Of a stretch of 64,000 nt of DNA, positions 16,727 to 25,885 are shown one piece after another. The position numbers were made by a program, and so were the translations under genes. The notes below the pieces were generated by a model. It made no database searches and had not been told where the DNA came from. It saw nothing but the letters and a program-made list of their open reading frames with translations. Position 1 is the first letter of the stretch; each line of letters begins with the position of its first letter. The DNA is from JAGVSZ01 sp035456405. GTDB lineage: Bacteria; Pseudomonadota; Gammaproteobacteria; Burkholderiales; SG8-39. The stretch spans positions 1 to 64,000 of the forward strand of contig DATIDG010000065.1 in assembly GCA_035456405.1 (NCBI GenBank). Direction: 5' to 3'.

Positions 16727-18015
16727 TCGAGGCGCTCGCCGGCTTCGCCGCCTTCCTGGCACTCGCGTTCCTGCGTGTGCCGATGGCCTTCGCCATGGGC
16801 ATCGTCGGCTTCGTCGGCTTCGCCTACAAGGTGAACCTGAACGCCGCGGCAGCTATGATCGGACAGACCGCCTACGAGACGGGGCTCGCGTACACGCTGT
16901 CGGTGATCCCGCTCTTCATCCTGATGGGCAATTTCGTCGTGCGGGCGCGGATGTCGGAGGAGCTGTACAACGCCGCCTACACCTTTCTCGGCCACTTGCG
17001 CGGCGGCCTCGCGATGTCGACCGTCATCGCGAGCGGCGGCTTCGGCTCGATCTGCGGTTCCTCGATTGCTACGGCGGCGACCTTCGCCAAGGTGGCGTAC
17101 CCCTCGATGCGCAAGTTCGGCTACAAGGACTCGCTGGCCGCAGGATCGATCGCCGCCGGCGGCACCCTCGGGATCCTGATCCCGCCCTCCGTGATCATGG
17201 TCATCTACGGGATCATGACGGAGACGAACATCGGCAAGGTGTTCATCGCCGGGATCCTGCCGGGAATCGCGGCGGTGCTGCTGCTCTGCCTCGCGGTCGT
17301 CTGGATCACCTGGCGCGACCCCGCCGCGGGGCCGCCCGGCGAGCGCAGCGCCCCGGGGCAGCGGCTGGAGGCAGTGAAGCGCGTGTGGCCGGTGGTGGCG
17401 CTGTTCGTGCTGGTGATCGGCGGCATCTACGGGGGCGTGTTCACCGCGACCGAGGGCGCCGGCATCGGCGCGGGCGGCGCGTTCGTATTCGCGCTCGCAC
17501 GGCGCGCGCTCACGTGGAAGGTCCTGATCGAGGTCCTGATCGAAAGCGCGCGCACCACCTCGATGCTCTTCATGATCCTGATCGGCGCCCTGATCTTCGC
17601 CAACTTCATCAACTACACGACGATGCCCGCCGACCTGAAGGACTTCGCGGGCCAGTTCAAGGCGACGCCGTGGCTCGTCATCGCCGCGATCTGCGTGATC
17701 TACGTGGTGCTCGGCACCGCGATGGAGGAGCTGTCGATGATCCTCCTCACCGTGCCGCTGTTCTTCCCGATGGTGACCGCGCTCGGCTACGAGCCGGTGT
17801 GGTTCGGCATCATCGTCGTGATCGTCGTCCAGATCGGCCTGATCAGCCCGCCGGTGGGGATGAATATCTTCGTCGTGAAGAACCTCATCCGGCACCTCAG
17901 CATCAGCACCGTCTTCCGCGGCGTAAGTCCGTTCACCGTCGCGCTGGTCGCGCTGCTCGCGATCATCGTCGCCTTCCCGCAGCTCGCAACCTACCTTCCC
18001 GGCTTCATGAAGTGA
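16723..18015 (+). CDS. TRAP transporter large permease (DctM family)
   Basis: A 430-residue, roughly 12-helix permease. SGGFGSICGSSIATAATFAK, AAGGTLGILIPPSVIMVIYG and LISPPVGMNIFV are the conserved DctM loops. It starts at GTG 16723, overlapping the dctQ stop by four bases. It is the ion-coupled channel of the TRAP system. It is the last gene of the 11.4-18.0 kb operon. Confidence 0.92.
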   Translation: MIEALAGFAAFLALAFLRVPMAFAMGIVGFVGFAYKVNLNAAAAMIGQTAYETGLAYTLSVIPLFILMGNFVVRARMSEELYNAAYTFLGHLRGGLAMSTVIASGGFGSICGSSIATAATFAKVAYPSMRKFGYKDSLAAGSIAAGGTLGILIPPSVIMVIYGIMTETNIGKVFIAGILPGIAAVLLLCLAVVWITWRDPAAGPPGERSAPGQRLEAVKRVWPVVALFVLVIGGIYGGVFTATEGAGIGAGGAFVFALARRALTWKVLIEVLIESARTTSMLFMILIGALIFANFINYTTMPADLKDFAGQFKATPWLVIAAICVIYVVLGTAMEELSMILLTVPLFFPMVTALGYEPVWFGIIVVIVVQIGLISPPVGMNIFVVKNLIRHLSISTVFRGVSPFTVALVALLAIIVAFPQLATYLPGFMK

Positions 18016-18529
18016 CCCGCGCCGGCGCGGCCGGCGGCTGCGGGGCGCCTGACGGGACCGGCCAAGCCGGGATCCGGTCGGACTCCTCGCCACGACGGAT
18101 TAACCCTCTTCCCGCCGTCACCCGCCGGGGTTAGCCCGACCTCAGGATTCCCGCGTTCGCCGCGCGCGGGAAGAATCATTCATCGGACGAATGCGACGCG
18201 CGAAGGCGACGATGACGGTCCGCGCGAGCCGTGCCCGTCGACGCCTCGTGGGGCAAACTGTAAGCGGCGTCGCTCGCACATCGGTGCGAGCCGCGCGCCG
18301 GACACCCGAGGACGCACCAAAAGTGGGCCGGACTATACGCGGGTACCCCGACTCGCGGCGAGGCGAGCGGAGCGAACTCATCCTGTTGGAGGATGGCGCC
18401 GCCGAATCCGCGGGGCGTACGATGGCCGAAACAAGAACGCTGACCGCGACGTCGATGAACCGACGGCGCACCTCGATCGGGAAATTCGGGCCCCAGAGCA
18501 CTTCCGGGATCGGAGAGGATGGCAGCGAA
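18016..18529. other. intergenic, 514 bp, with one hairpin
   Basis: The region between the TRAP operon and the BTAD activator. It contains an imperfect hairpin with CCCGCG (18150-18155) and CGCGGG (18165-18170) that may end the upstream transcript. The activator's frame stays open from 18191, so its start could lie in this stretch (ATG at 18422 is the best alternative). No other gene seen. Confidence 0.4.
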
Positions 18530-21500
18530 GTGACCCGCCAGGGGGCAACGCTCGCGAAGCTTGCGCGTCCGTCAGGCAGCGACCTGATCAGGCGCGAGCG
18601 CCTGTTCGCGGCCCTCGATGCGGCCCGCAGTGGACGGATCGCCTGGATCGCGGCACCGGGCGGGTCGGGCAAGACCTCGCTCGTCGCCTCGTGGATCGAG
18701 GTCCGCAAGGCGCCGTGCATCTGGATGAGCGTCGACGCGGGCGACGCGGACCCGGGCTCGCTCTTCTACTATCTCGCCGCAGGGGCACGGCAGCTCGGAG
18801 CGTCCGGGCTCCCCGCGTTCGGTGCGGCGGCGCGCCCACAACTCGGCGTGTTCGCCAGACGGTTCGGTGAGCAACTCTTCGGCGCAGCGCCGTCCGGGCT
18901 GGTCCTCGTGCTCGATAGCTATCACGTGCTGCCTGCCGACGCCGAGATCCACGAGGCGATCGACGCCCTCCTGGAGTCGATTCCGCCGGGGTCTTGCGCC
19001 GTCGTGGCGAGCCGTGCGCGGCCGCCTGCCCGGCTCGCGCGCTGGATCGCCGACGCGGGCTTTCGTGCGATCGAATGGCCGGAGCTGCAGCTCCGGCCGG
19101 ACGAAAGCGCAGCGCTGGCACGGCTGCATGGCCTCAAGCCGGGGCCGGCCACCGACGCCGTGTGCGAGCGTGCGCAGGGCTGGGCGGCTGGCATCGTGCT
19201 CCTCGCGCGCTCGCCGGCGGGGCAGGCGCCGCCACCTACGGTCGTTTCAACGCAGGCCGTATTCGACTATTTCGCCATCGAAGTCCTGGCGCGCGTTCCG
19301 GAGCGTACGCGCCAGTTCCTGCTGCGCTCGGCGTTCCTGCCGCGCATGGCGGGGGCGCTCGCGCGCGCCGCCACCGGTGAGTCCGAGGCGGACGGACTGC
19401 TCGAGGCGCTCCACCGCTCGCACCTCTTCACCCAGCGGTGCGACGCCGCCGAGCCGACGTACGACTACCACCCGCTGTTCCGCGATTTCCTGCAGCGGCA
19501 TGCTGCGATCGAGTTCGACGCCGATGCGCTGCGCGCGGTCCGTGCGGCGTCGGCGAGCGCGCTCGTGGGCGCCGGGGAGGGCGGGGCCGCAGCGCCATTG
19601 CTGGTCGCCAACGAGAACTGGCCCGCGCTCGCCCGCATCGTGCGCGCGTGCGCGGACGAGTTCGCGGCGCACGGCCGGCACGCGATCCTGGCGCAGTGGA
19701 TCGAGAAAGTGCCGCCGGAGGTGCGCGCGGGCGAGCCGTGGCTCGCTCACTGGCTCGGCCGCTGCCGGCTCGCGCTGCGCGCACCCGGCGCGCGCGAATT
19801 GCTCGCGACCGCCTTCGACGCCTTCGAGCGCGCCGGCGACGCGGAGGGCGCGTTCTCGAGCTGCGCCTGGCTCCTGCGCTCCAGCGCGACGGCCGAGGAG
19901 GCCGCACACTGGGTCGAAGCAGCCGAGCGCATCGCGGCCGCGCACCCGCGGCTCGACGACCCGAGGGCCGAGGCGCGCCTGATCGCGCAGTTCCTGCTCG
20001 TGCACCAGTTCCCGCCGCATCACCCGCTCGTCGAGCGGTTCGCCGCGCGCGCCGAGCACCTCGCGCGCACGCTCGAGGGTGTGGCCGAGCGCACGCGCAT
20101 GGCGGCGTTCGCCATGAACGTGTCCACGATGCATGCCGACTTGCGCAGGCTGGCGGCGCTCACCGCCGAGACGCACTCGCTCGCGGCCCGCGACGACGCG
20201 CCGCCTGCGGACCTCGCGATGCTGCTCCTCTTTCGCGGGTATTGCCAGCTCCAGTACGACGACGACAACGCCGCCGCGACGATCGCGCGCATGGAGCATC
20301 TCGCCGCCGCCACCGGGTCGCCCGACGTGTTCATCGCGACCGGGTACCTCGGGTACCGCGCGGCGGTGCTCGCAGGCGACATCGGGCGCGCCCGCGACTG
20401 CCTCGAGCGCCTGCGCCGGGCGGGCGGGCTGCCGGCACCGCTCGCGAAGCACATGGGCACGCTGACCTGCTATCTCGCCCTCCTCGAGAACGACCCGGCG
20501 CGCGCCGTCGCCGAGGCGCGCGCGATGCTGGAGTCGGCCGGAGGGGTCATGCCGGGCCACCGACCGATGTGGCGCGCGAACCTCGGGCAGGCGCTGCTCG
20601 CGCAGGGCGAGACCGCGGCCGCGCTGGAAGAGATCGACTGCGCGATCGGGACTGCGCGCACCTGCCGCCTGGACGGGATACTGGTCGCGGCGCAGCTGCT
20701 GCGCGCCGCCGCGCTTCAACAGCTCGGCGACGCCGCGAGTGCCGACGCAAGCCTGAGCGAGGGCCTGGCGGGAGCGCGGTCGCTGGGGTGCGTGCCGCAC
20801 ATGCCCTTCATCCTGCCGGGGACGCTCGCGCAGCTCGCCGCCGTTGCGCTCGACCGCGGCATCGAGCGCGACTTCGTCCGCCAGACCATCGCGCGCCACG
20901 GGCTCGCGCCACCCGCAGCGGAGGAGGAGCGCTGGCCGTGGCGCGTGCGGGTGCGGGCGTTCGGCGCCTTCGAGACGGCGGTCGACGGCGAACCGCTCGA
21001 GAACGGCACGAAGCCGCAGCGCAGGCCGGTCGATCTCCTGAAGTACGTGATCGCGGCCGGCGGGCGCGATGTGGCGTTCGGCGCCGTGACCCAGGCGCTG
21101 TGGCCCGACGCCGAGGGCGACGCCGCCAAGCGGTCCTTCGACGTCACGCTGCACCGGCTGCGGCGGATGCTCGGCCGCGACGACGCGATCGCGCTGCAGG
21201 GCGGCAAGCTCGCGCTCAACCCGGGCATCGTCTGGGTGGATGCGCTCGCCTTCGAGCGGCTCGCGGGGCGCCTCGGCGAGATGCAGCGGGGCGTGCGCGA
21301 CGGTCCGCTCGCCCCGATCGAGTTGCTCGAGCGCGCACTGCGGCTGTACCGCGGGCCGCTGCTCTCGTCCGACGACGAGCCGTGGATCCGGCCAGCGCGC
21401 GCGCGCCTGCAGCGGCGGTTCCTGCAGCTCGCGGAAGCCGCCGGCAAGCACTGGGAGCGCAAGGGCAGACCGGACGCGGCGCTCGCCTGGTATCACCGTG

Positions 21501-21682
21501 CCGTCGACCTCGAACCCACCGCGGAGCGCATCCATCAGCACATCCTGCGCCTGCTGCATGCGCAGGGCAGGTTCGCGGAGGCGCTCGAAGCATACCGCCG
21601 CTGCCGCGAGATGCTCGCCGTGGTCCTGGCCGCGACGCCTTCACCCGAGACCGAGGCGCTCCACCGGCTGGTGCGCGGCTAA
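18530..21682 (+). CDS. MalT-like ATPase with C-terminal BTAD activator domain
   Basis: About 1050 residues from a GTG at 18530 (GGAGAGG lies 12 nt upstream; an ATG at 18422 is possible). A STAND-type ATPase with Walker A GGSGKTS at residues 44-50 is followed by a long TPR-like helical array. The last ~220 residues are a SARP-type winged helix (KPQRRPVDLLKYVIAAGGRD, LHRLRRMLGRDDAI) and a BTAD domain (LERALRLYRGPLL, HILRLLHAQGRFAEALEAYR). The family activates catabolic or secondary pathways in response to an unknown ligand. It is flanked by the TRAP operon and a small membrane protein gene; the target is unknown. Confidence 0.88.
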   Translation: MTRQGATLAKLARPSGSDLIRRERLFAALDAARSGRIAWIAAPGGSGKTSLVASWIEVRKAPCIWMSVDAGDADPGSLFYYLAAGARQLGASGLPAFGAAARPQLGVFARRFGEQLFGAAPSGLVLVLDSYHVLPADAEIHEAIDALLESIPPGSCAVVASRARPPARLARWIADAGFRAIEWPELQLRPDESAALARLHGLKPGPATDAVCERAQGWAAGIVLLARSPAGQAPPPTVVSTQAVFDYFAIEVLARVPERTRQFLLRSAFLPRMAGALARAATGESEADGLLEALHRSHLFTQRCDAAEPTYDYHPLFRDFLQRHAAIEFDADALRAVRAASASALVGAGEGGAAAPLLVANENWPALARIVRACADEFAAHGRHAILAQWIEKVPPEVRAGEPWLAHWLGRCRLALRAPGARELLATAFDAFERAGDAEGAFSSCAWLLRSSATAEEAAHWVEAAERIAAAHPRLDDPRAEARLIAQFLLVHQFPPHHPLVERFAARAEHLARTLEGVAERTRMAAFAMNVSTMHADLRRLAALTAETHSLAARDDAPPADLAMLLLFRGYCQLQYDDDNAAATIARMEHLAAATGSPDVFIATGYLGYRAAVLAGDIGRARDCLERLRRAGGLPAPLAKHMGTLTCYLALLENDPARAVAEARAMLESAGGVMPGHRPMWRANLGQALLAQGETAAALEEIDCAIGTARTCRLDGILVAAQLLRAAALQQLGDAASADASLSEGLAGARSLGCVPHMPFILPGTLAQLAAVALDRGIERDFVRQTIARHGLAPPAAEEERWPWRVRVRAFGAFETAVDGEPLENGTKPQRRPVDLLKYVIAAGGRDVAFGAVTQALWPDAEGDAAKRSFDVTLHRLRRMLGRDDAIALQGGKLALNPGIVWVDALAFERLAGRLGEMQRGVRDGPLAPIELLERALRLYRGPLLSSDDEPWIRPARARLQRRFLQLAEAAGKHWERKGRPDAALAWYHRAVDLEPTAERIHQHILRLLHAQGRFAEALEAYRRCREMLAVVLAATPSPETEALHRLVRG

Positions 21683-21795
21683 GGCCGTGCCAGCGCTTCG
21701 TCCGGATGGACTACCGGCGCGCGCGATCGGTAAGCCCGGAGTTTGTCCACCGCGCCTAGAGTGCCGCGGAGGAAACTTCACCAAGGCGGCGCGCA

Positions 21796-21960
21796 ATGGA
21801 ATTCGCAACCATCGTGCCGGTCCTCGAGTACGGGCTGGACGCGGCGCTGTTCGGCTTCCTCGCCTATGGCGCCTACCTCGTGATGGGCGGCGGCAGGTTC
21901 CACCGCGATGCGCCCGAGGACGCCTCCCGACCGCATCTCGACCTGAGCCACGAGCTTTAG
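21796..21960 (+). CDS. small single-helix membrane protein
   Basis: A 54-residue protein from ATG 21796: one membrane helix (about residues 10-32, GLDAALFGFLAYGAYLVMGG) then an acidic His-containing tail ending SHEL. A GGAGGAAAC sequence precedes it by about 20 nt. No known family. Codon choice (GC-rich third positions) matches its neighbours, which supports a real gene. Confidence 0.45.
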   Translation: MEFATIVPVLEYGLDAALFGFLAYGAYLVMGGGRFHRDAPEDASRPHLDLSHEL

Positions 21961-22173
21961 AGAATCCTCGGCATCGCCCTCGGCCTCGCAGCCTGTCTGC
22001 TCCTCCTGCCGGGGGCGCTTTTTTCGTGTTCGCGCGTCGGTGCTGGCCGCTGTGCCTGCGCGGTCTAATCCCAACAGCCGATGCGGAACGGGCTCAGGCG
22101 TAAGCGGGAAGTATGCACACGCGCTCTACGCTGGCCGCGCGCAAATGTTGCGCATAGCCAGGAGGCGCTGCAC

Positions 22174-22452
22174 ATGATGCATTCCCATCACGCGGGCCGC
22201 AGCCGCAGGTTTTCGACTCCCCTCGTGCTGGCGGCAGTCACGCTCGGCGTCACGGCGATCGTCGTCGTGTTCGGCGGCGCGTCGGTCGATTTTGCGAAGT
22301 TCGGCGCCCCGCACAACGTGGCGCTGCAGGCGGCGCAGATCGGACTCGGCGGGCCGGCGCGGGCGGCCCCGATCGTGGTCGAGGCCGGGTATCTGCCCGC
22401 ACAGATCGCCGTGCAGGCGCACGGGGAAGAGCGGCTCCCGGAGCAGTTCTAG
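22174..22452 (+). CDS. small membrane-anchored or exported protein, unknown
   Basis: A 92-residue protein from the ATG at 22174 (AGGAGG 9 nt upstream). A His/Arg-rich N-terminus (MMHSHHAGRSRR) precedes one hydrophobic helix (about 18-38) and a periplasmic-looking tail rich in Ala, Pro and Glu. No family recognised. A strong terminator-like hairpin follows within 9 bp. Confidence 0.5.
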   Translation: MMHSHHAGRSRRFSTPLVLAAVTLGVTAIVVVFGGASVDFAKFGAPHNVALQAAQIGLGGPARAAPIVVEAGYLPAQIAVQAHGEERLPEQF

Positions 22453-22460
22453 GCGGCGCG

Positions 22461-22479
22461 CGGCCCCCCGGCGGGGCCG
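22461..22479 (+). terminator. intrinsic-terminator-like hairpin
   Basis: CGGCCCC (22461-22467) pairs with GGGGCCG (22473-22479) around a 5-nt loop and is followed by TTT. It lies 9 bp after the small membrane-protein stop and abuts the FNR/DNR-like site of the next gene, so it would insulate the regulator's promoter. Confidence 0.55.
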
Positions 22480-22480
22480 T

Positions 22481-22494
22481 TTGACCCGCATCAA
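22481..22494. promoter_or_regulatory. FNR/DNR-type site upstream of the Crp/Fnr gene
   Basis: TTGACCCGCATCAA matches TTGAY-N4-ATCAA, the consensus of FNR/DNR/NnrR regulators. It ends 36 bp before the regulator's GTG, consistent with autoregulation. It is one of eight such sites in the window. Confidence 0.6.
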
Positions 22495-22529
22495 GGATCG
22501 GAGGCGCCGGTGGGACCGAGCATGCCCGC

Positions 22530-23216
22530 GTGCCGGCCGCGCCGATCCGCATCCAGGAGTTCCTGAGGAACGTCCCGCTCTTTCGCGAGCTGACGGACGA
22601 GGAGCTCGACCGCATCGCCGCCGGCACGGCGCAGGTCCGCGCACCGACGGGCACGATCCTGTTCCGACGCGGCGAGGCCTCCGCAGGCTTTCACGTCATC
22701 GTGTACGGCCAGGTCAAGCTCGCCTTCGGCGCTGCCGACGGGTCGGAGAAAGTGGTCGAGATCCTCGGCCCCGGCTCGAGCTTCGGCGAGGCGGTGATGT
22801 TCCTCGACAAGCCCTACGTCGTCTTCGCCGAGACGCTCGCCGACTCGCTCGTGCTCGCGATCGGCAAGCAGACGATCTTCACCGAGCTCGAGCGCAACCC
22901 GCGGTTCGCCCGCAAGATGCTCGCGGGGCTTGCGCAGCGCCTACACCGCCTGGTCCAGGACCTCGAGGCATATACGCTGCGCAGCGGCACCCAGCGCGTG
23001 ATCGGCTACCTGCTGCGGGACTTTCCCGAGGACGGCCGGGCGCCGGTCGAGGTCGCGCTCGCAACCAGCAAAGGGGTGCTCGCTTCGCGTCTCAACGTCA
23101 CCCGCGAGCACTTCTCCCGCATCCTCCATGACCTCTCGGCGGCCGGCCTGATCGAGGTGCACGGGAGAATCATTCGCATTCTCGACCCGGAACGGCTGCG
23201 CGCGTTCCAGGGCTGA
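22530..23216 (+). CDS. Crp/Fnr-family regulator (Dnr/NnrR-like)
   Basis: A 228-residue regulator: cyclic-nucleotide-type beta-roll (about 20-135, GTILFRRGEASAGFHVIVYG), dimer helix, and a winged helix with ATSKGVLASRLNVTREHFSR then ILHDLSAAG. There is no N-terminal cysteine cluster of FNR, so it is not a 4Fe-4S sensor; the layout fits Dnr/NnrR-type haem-dependent NO sensors, although other Crp/Fnr groups cannot be excluded. GTG start at 22530. A consensus box lies upstream of its own start and similar boxes precede seven other transcription units in the window. Confidence 0.82.
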   Translation: MPAAPIRIQEFLRNVPLFRELTDEELDRIAAGTAQVRAPTGTILFRRGEASAGFHVIVYGQVKLAFGAADGSEKVVEILGPGSSFGEAVMFLDKPYVVFAETLADSLVLAIGKQTIFTELERNPRFARKMLAGLAQRLHRLVQDLEAYTLRSGTQRVIGYLLRDFPEDGRAPVEVALATSKGVLASRLNVTREHFSRILHDLSAAGLIEVHGRIIRILDPERLRAFQG

Positions 23217-23336
23217 CGGCAACCCCGGCGGTCGACCGGCCAAGCGCTGCGCGGCGCGGCGCGCGCACTCTGTCACGGGCCCCGTGTCAATCCGGTCACG
23301 GTCGACACCCGGCACCCGCCGGCCCACGCGCTTCCT

Positions 23337-23350
23337 TTGATCCAGGTCAC
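23337..23350. promoter_or_regulatory. FNR/DNR-type site upstream of the radical SAM gene
   Basis: TTGATCCAGGTCAC: left half TTGAT is perfect; right half GTCAC differs from ATCAA at two positions. It lies about 115 bp upstream of the radical SAM start, leaving room for a promoter. Confidence 0.5.
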
Positions 23351-23464
23351 TGTCCGCGGCGGGCGGGCTGGCAAGATACGTTCACTCCTGGTGTTTGGCG
23401 GAATTGCCCAGGGTCGCAAGACCCGAAAGCGTTCCGCCGATTTTTTTTCACCGGGAGAGAAGCC

Positions 23465-24463
23465 GTGGGAATCACAGAACGCATCGATCGCATCACGCTG
23501 CTCACCGACGAGTACCGGGCGGAGGCGCCGCCGATCCCGAAGAGCGTCAAGATCGAGCTCACTGCGCGCTGCGACTTCAAGTGCTTCTTCTGCGCCTCGC
23601 ACATGCGGCTGCGGCAGAAGAGCGACATGTCCTGGACCCTCTTCAGCCGCGTCGTGCGCGAGATGCGCGACCTGGGCGTCGAGGAGCTGGGCGTCTTCTA
23701 TCTCGGCGAGTCGTTCCTGGTGCCGTGGCTCGCGGAGGCGATCCGGTACGCGAAGGTGGAATGCGGCTATCCCTACGTGTTCCTGACCACCAACGGGCGC
23801 ATGGCGACGGCCGAGCGCATCCGCGATTGCATCGAGGCCGGGCTGGACAGCCTGAAGTTCAGCTACAACTTCGCCGACGCGCAGCAGTTCCAGGACGTGA
23901 CCGGGGTGAAGGCGAGTGCCTATGCCTCCATCGCAGAGCACATCCGGCAGGCGCGCCGGGTGCGCGACGACGTCGCGACTGCGACCGGCCATCGCTGCGG
24001 CCTGTACGCCTCGAGCATCCTGTACGACGGCGAGCAGCACCGCAAAATGGCACAAGCGGTCGACGCGATCGTGCCGCACGTCGACGAGCACTACTGGCTG
24101 CCGCTCTACGGGCAGGCGGGCCTCACGAGCGGTGCGAAGGGGACGAAGCCGACGGCCGGCAACCAGGGCCGCGTGGGCGCGCTGCGGAAGCCCCTGCCGT
24201 GCTGGTCGCTGTTCACCGAGGGGCACATCACCTATGACGGCCACCTCTCGGCGTGCTGCTTCGACCACGACGGCCGCTTCGACATGGGCGACCTCAACAC
24301 GATGTCGTTCGCGGAGGCCTGGCACTCGGACAAGTTTCGGGCGCTGCGCCGGGCGAACCTGGCCGAGGATGTCCGCGGGACCGTCTGCGAGAAATGCCTT
24401 GCCTACGACGATGGCGCGCCGGAGCGTGGAGCAGGGGCCCCACTGCTTGCAGTGGGGATGTGA
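23465..24463 (+). CDS. radical SAM/SPASM-type protein
   Basis: A 332-residue radical SAM enzyme. CDFKCFFC (CxxxCxxC, residues ~37-44) binds the SAM cluster. C-terminal cysteines at CWSLF, ACCFDHDGRF and CEKCLAY form a SPASM/twitch-like auxiliary cluster site. Start GTG at 23465. It sits next to an aldehyde:ferredoxin oxidoreductase, and radical SAM maturases for tungsten oxidoreductases exist, so cofactor or enzyme maturation is a plausible role, by inference only. The last ~12 codons and the stop lie in a dispersed repeat, so its original C-terminus may have been shortened. Confidence 0.78.
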   Translation: MGITERIDRITLLTDEYRAEAPPIPKSVKIELTARCDFKCFFCASHMRLRQKSDMSWTLFSRVVREMRDLGVEELGVFYLGESFLVPWLAEAIRYAKVECGYPYVFLTTNGRMATAERIRDCIEAGLDSLKFSYNFADAQQFQDVTGVKASAYASIAEHIRQARRVRDDVATATGHRCGLYASSILYDGEQHRKMAQAVDAIVPHVDEHYWLPLYGQAGLTSGAKGTKPTAGNQGRVGALRKPLPCWSLFTEGHITYDGHLSACCFDHDGRFDMGDLNTMSFAEAWHSDKFRALRRANLAEDVRGTVCEKCLAYDDGAPERGAGAPLLAVGM

Positions 24464-24552
24464 CCGCGGAGGCGCGCACGGCACGCGGAATCCGGCGCGC
24501 TAGGGCCCGCTCCAGGGTCGCACCTGCGCCCTGAGGGCGCAGGCACTGCTCC
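24428..24552. repeat. dispersed palindromic repeat, copy 1
   Basis: The element starts GGAGCAGGGGCCCC and ends GCACTGCTCC, its ends being imperfect inverted repeats. Inside are a hairpin CCCCACTGC-TT-GCAGTGGGG (24438-24457), TGACCGCGGAGGCG, and a second hairpin GCGCCC-TGA-GGGCGC (24526-24540). It supplies the last codons and stop of the radical SAM gene. A related copy lies at 54491-54661. Confidence 0.65.
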
Positions 24553-24665
24553 GCCATCCGCGGGCCGACCGGCAGCGAAACCGGTCAGTTTCGTCAAGCG
24601 GGCCGCGGGCGCGCCGGCCTGACGCGGAGAACGAAGAGGCCCGCAAACGCGGCGGCTTATTCGTT

Positions 24666-25829
24666 TCAGGCGGACGCGCCGAGCAGGAACGCCATCAGGT
24701 CCCGCACCGGCCGAATCTCGCGGCCGAGCGGCAGCGGCCCGGCGCCGCGGAAGAACAGGCCGTGCTCGACGTCGCCGGCGAGCGCTCGCCCGAGCTGGTT
24801 GTCGATGCAGAACTGGCCGGCCTTCGCGATCCCGTCGCGCAGGCCGCAGATCTCCAGGCAGTCCCACGCGAGCAGGCACTCGCGGCGCCGGTGCGCCTGC
24901 GCCTGCAGCGCAGGCAGCTTCTCTATGTAGCGTGCGAGCCACGGCGTGCGGACTGCGCGCGCAGGCAGGCCGGCGACGCTCATGAACTCGACGATGTCCT
25001 CGGGCCCTGCCTCCGCGAGGACGCGCTTGAACTCCGGATGCGCGTCGCCTTCCGCGGTGACCGCAAAGGGGGTGCCGATCTGAACCGCCGCCGCGCCGAG
25101 CGCCAGCGCTGCGCGCAGCGCCTGCGGCGATGCGACGCCTCCCCCCACGATCAGCGGAATGCGCTCACGCTCCAGCCCGAGGCCCGCGAAGACCTCGAGC
25201 GTCTCCTCCAGCACGCGCGCGAATTCGAAGCGGGGATCCGACAGATCCTCGATTTTCGCGGCGCCGAGATGGCCGCCGGCGTACCTCGGATGCTCGATCA
25301 CGACCGCGTCGGGCAGCCGGTTCTTGCGTTGCCACTTCTTCAGCACGACCGCGATGCCGCGCGCGTCCGACAGGATCGGCACGAGTGCGACCTCCGGAAA
25401 CGCGGCGGTCAGGTCCGGCAGGTCGAGGGGGAGACCCGCTCCGACGACGAGCGCGTGCGCGCCGCTCTCGCACGACTGGCGCACGTAGTCGGCGTACTGG
25501 CCGACCGCCCGCATCACGTTCACGGCGATCATGCCGCAGCCTTGGGCGAGCTCGAGCGCGGCGCGGACCTCGCGATCGAGACCCACGAGATTCGCGCGCT
25601 GAATGGCAGCCTTGTCGCGCGAGGTGCCGGTCGCCGCCATGAGGTCGGCATGGTGCCGGCGCAGGTCGACGCTGGCGATCGTGCCGACCGCACCAAGCCG
25701 CGCGACCGTGCCGGCGAGGCGGTGCGCGGAGATGCCGACGCCCATTCCGCCTTGCACGATCGGCAGCAGCGCTCGGCCCTTGAGCCGCAGCGGCGGGAGA
25801 TCGGTCAGGACCGGCTCGGGCGCATTCAT
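24666..25829 (-). CDS. nitronate monooxygenase/2-nitropropane dioxygenase-like flavoprotein
   Basis: A 387-residue TIM-barrel FMN protein. IVQGGMGVGISAHRLAG opens the barrel, RYAGGHLGAA and LIVGGGVASPQALRAALALG with AAVQIGTPF bind FMN phosphate. Members oxidise nitronates or act on unsaturated lipids and CoA esters. Start ATG at 25829; an FNR/DNR-like box lies 37 bp upstream, so it may be expressed with the anaerobic genes. It is downstream of the AOR gene on the same strand, 56 bp away. The C-terminal ~80 residues carry extra cysteines (CLLAWDCLEICGL) and a helical cap. Confidence 0.82.
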   Translation of the reverse strand: MNAPEPVLTDLPPLRLKGRALLPIVQGGMGVGISAHRLAGTVARLGAVGTIASVDLRRHHADLMAATGTSRDKAAIQRANLVGLDREVRAALELAQGCGMIAVNVMRAVGQYADYVRQSCESGAHALVVGAGLPLDLPDLTAAFPEVALVPILSDARGIAVVLKKWQRKNRLPDAVVIEHPRYAGGHLGAAKIEDLSDPRFEFARVLEETLEVFAGLGLERERIPLIVGGGVASPQALRAALALGAAAVQIGTPFAVTAEGDAHPEFKRVLAEAGPEDIVEFMSVAGLPARAVRTPWLARYIEKLPALQAQAHRRRECLLAWDCLEICGLRDGIAKAGQFCIDNQLGRALAGDVEHGLFFRGAGPLPLGREIRPVRDLMAFLLGASA

Positions 25830-25865
25830 GGACGGTCCATCATCCGGGCCGTCCAGCCCAGGGTG

Positions 25866-25879
25866 TTGATGTGTGTCAA
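25866..25879. promoter_or_regulatory. FNR/DNR-type site upstream of the nitronate monooxygenase gene
   Basis: TTGATGTGTGTCAA is a near-perfect palindrome of the TTGAY-N4-RTCAA form, between the AOR stop and the monooxygenase start. Confidence 0.6.
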
Positions 25880-25885
25880 ATGCGC

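Noticed and set aside
23465..24463. MoaA (molybdenum cofactor biosynthesis) as identity of the radical SAM protein
   Set aside because: The C-terminal cysteines and sequence fit a SPASM/twitch protein; there is no MoaA C-terminal GG and no moa genes beside it.
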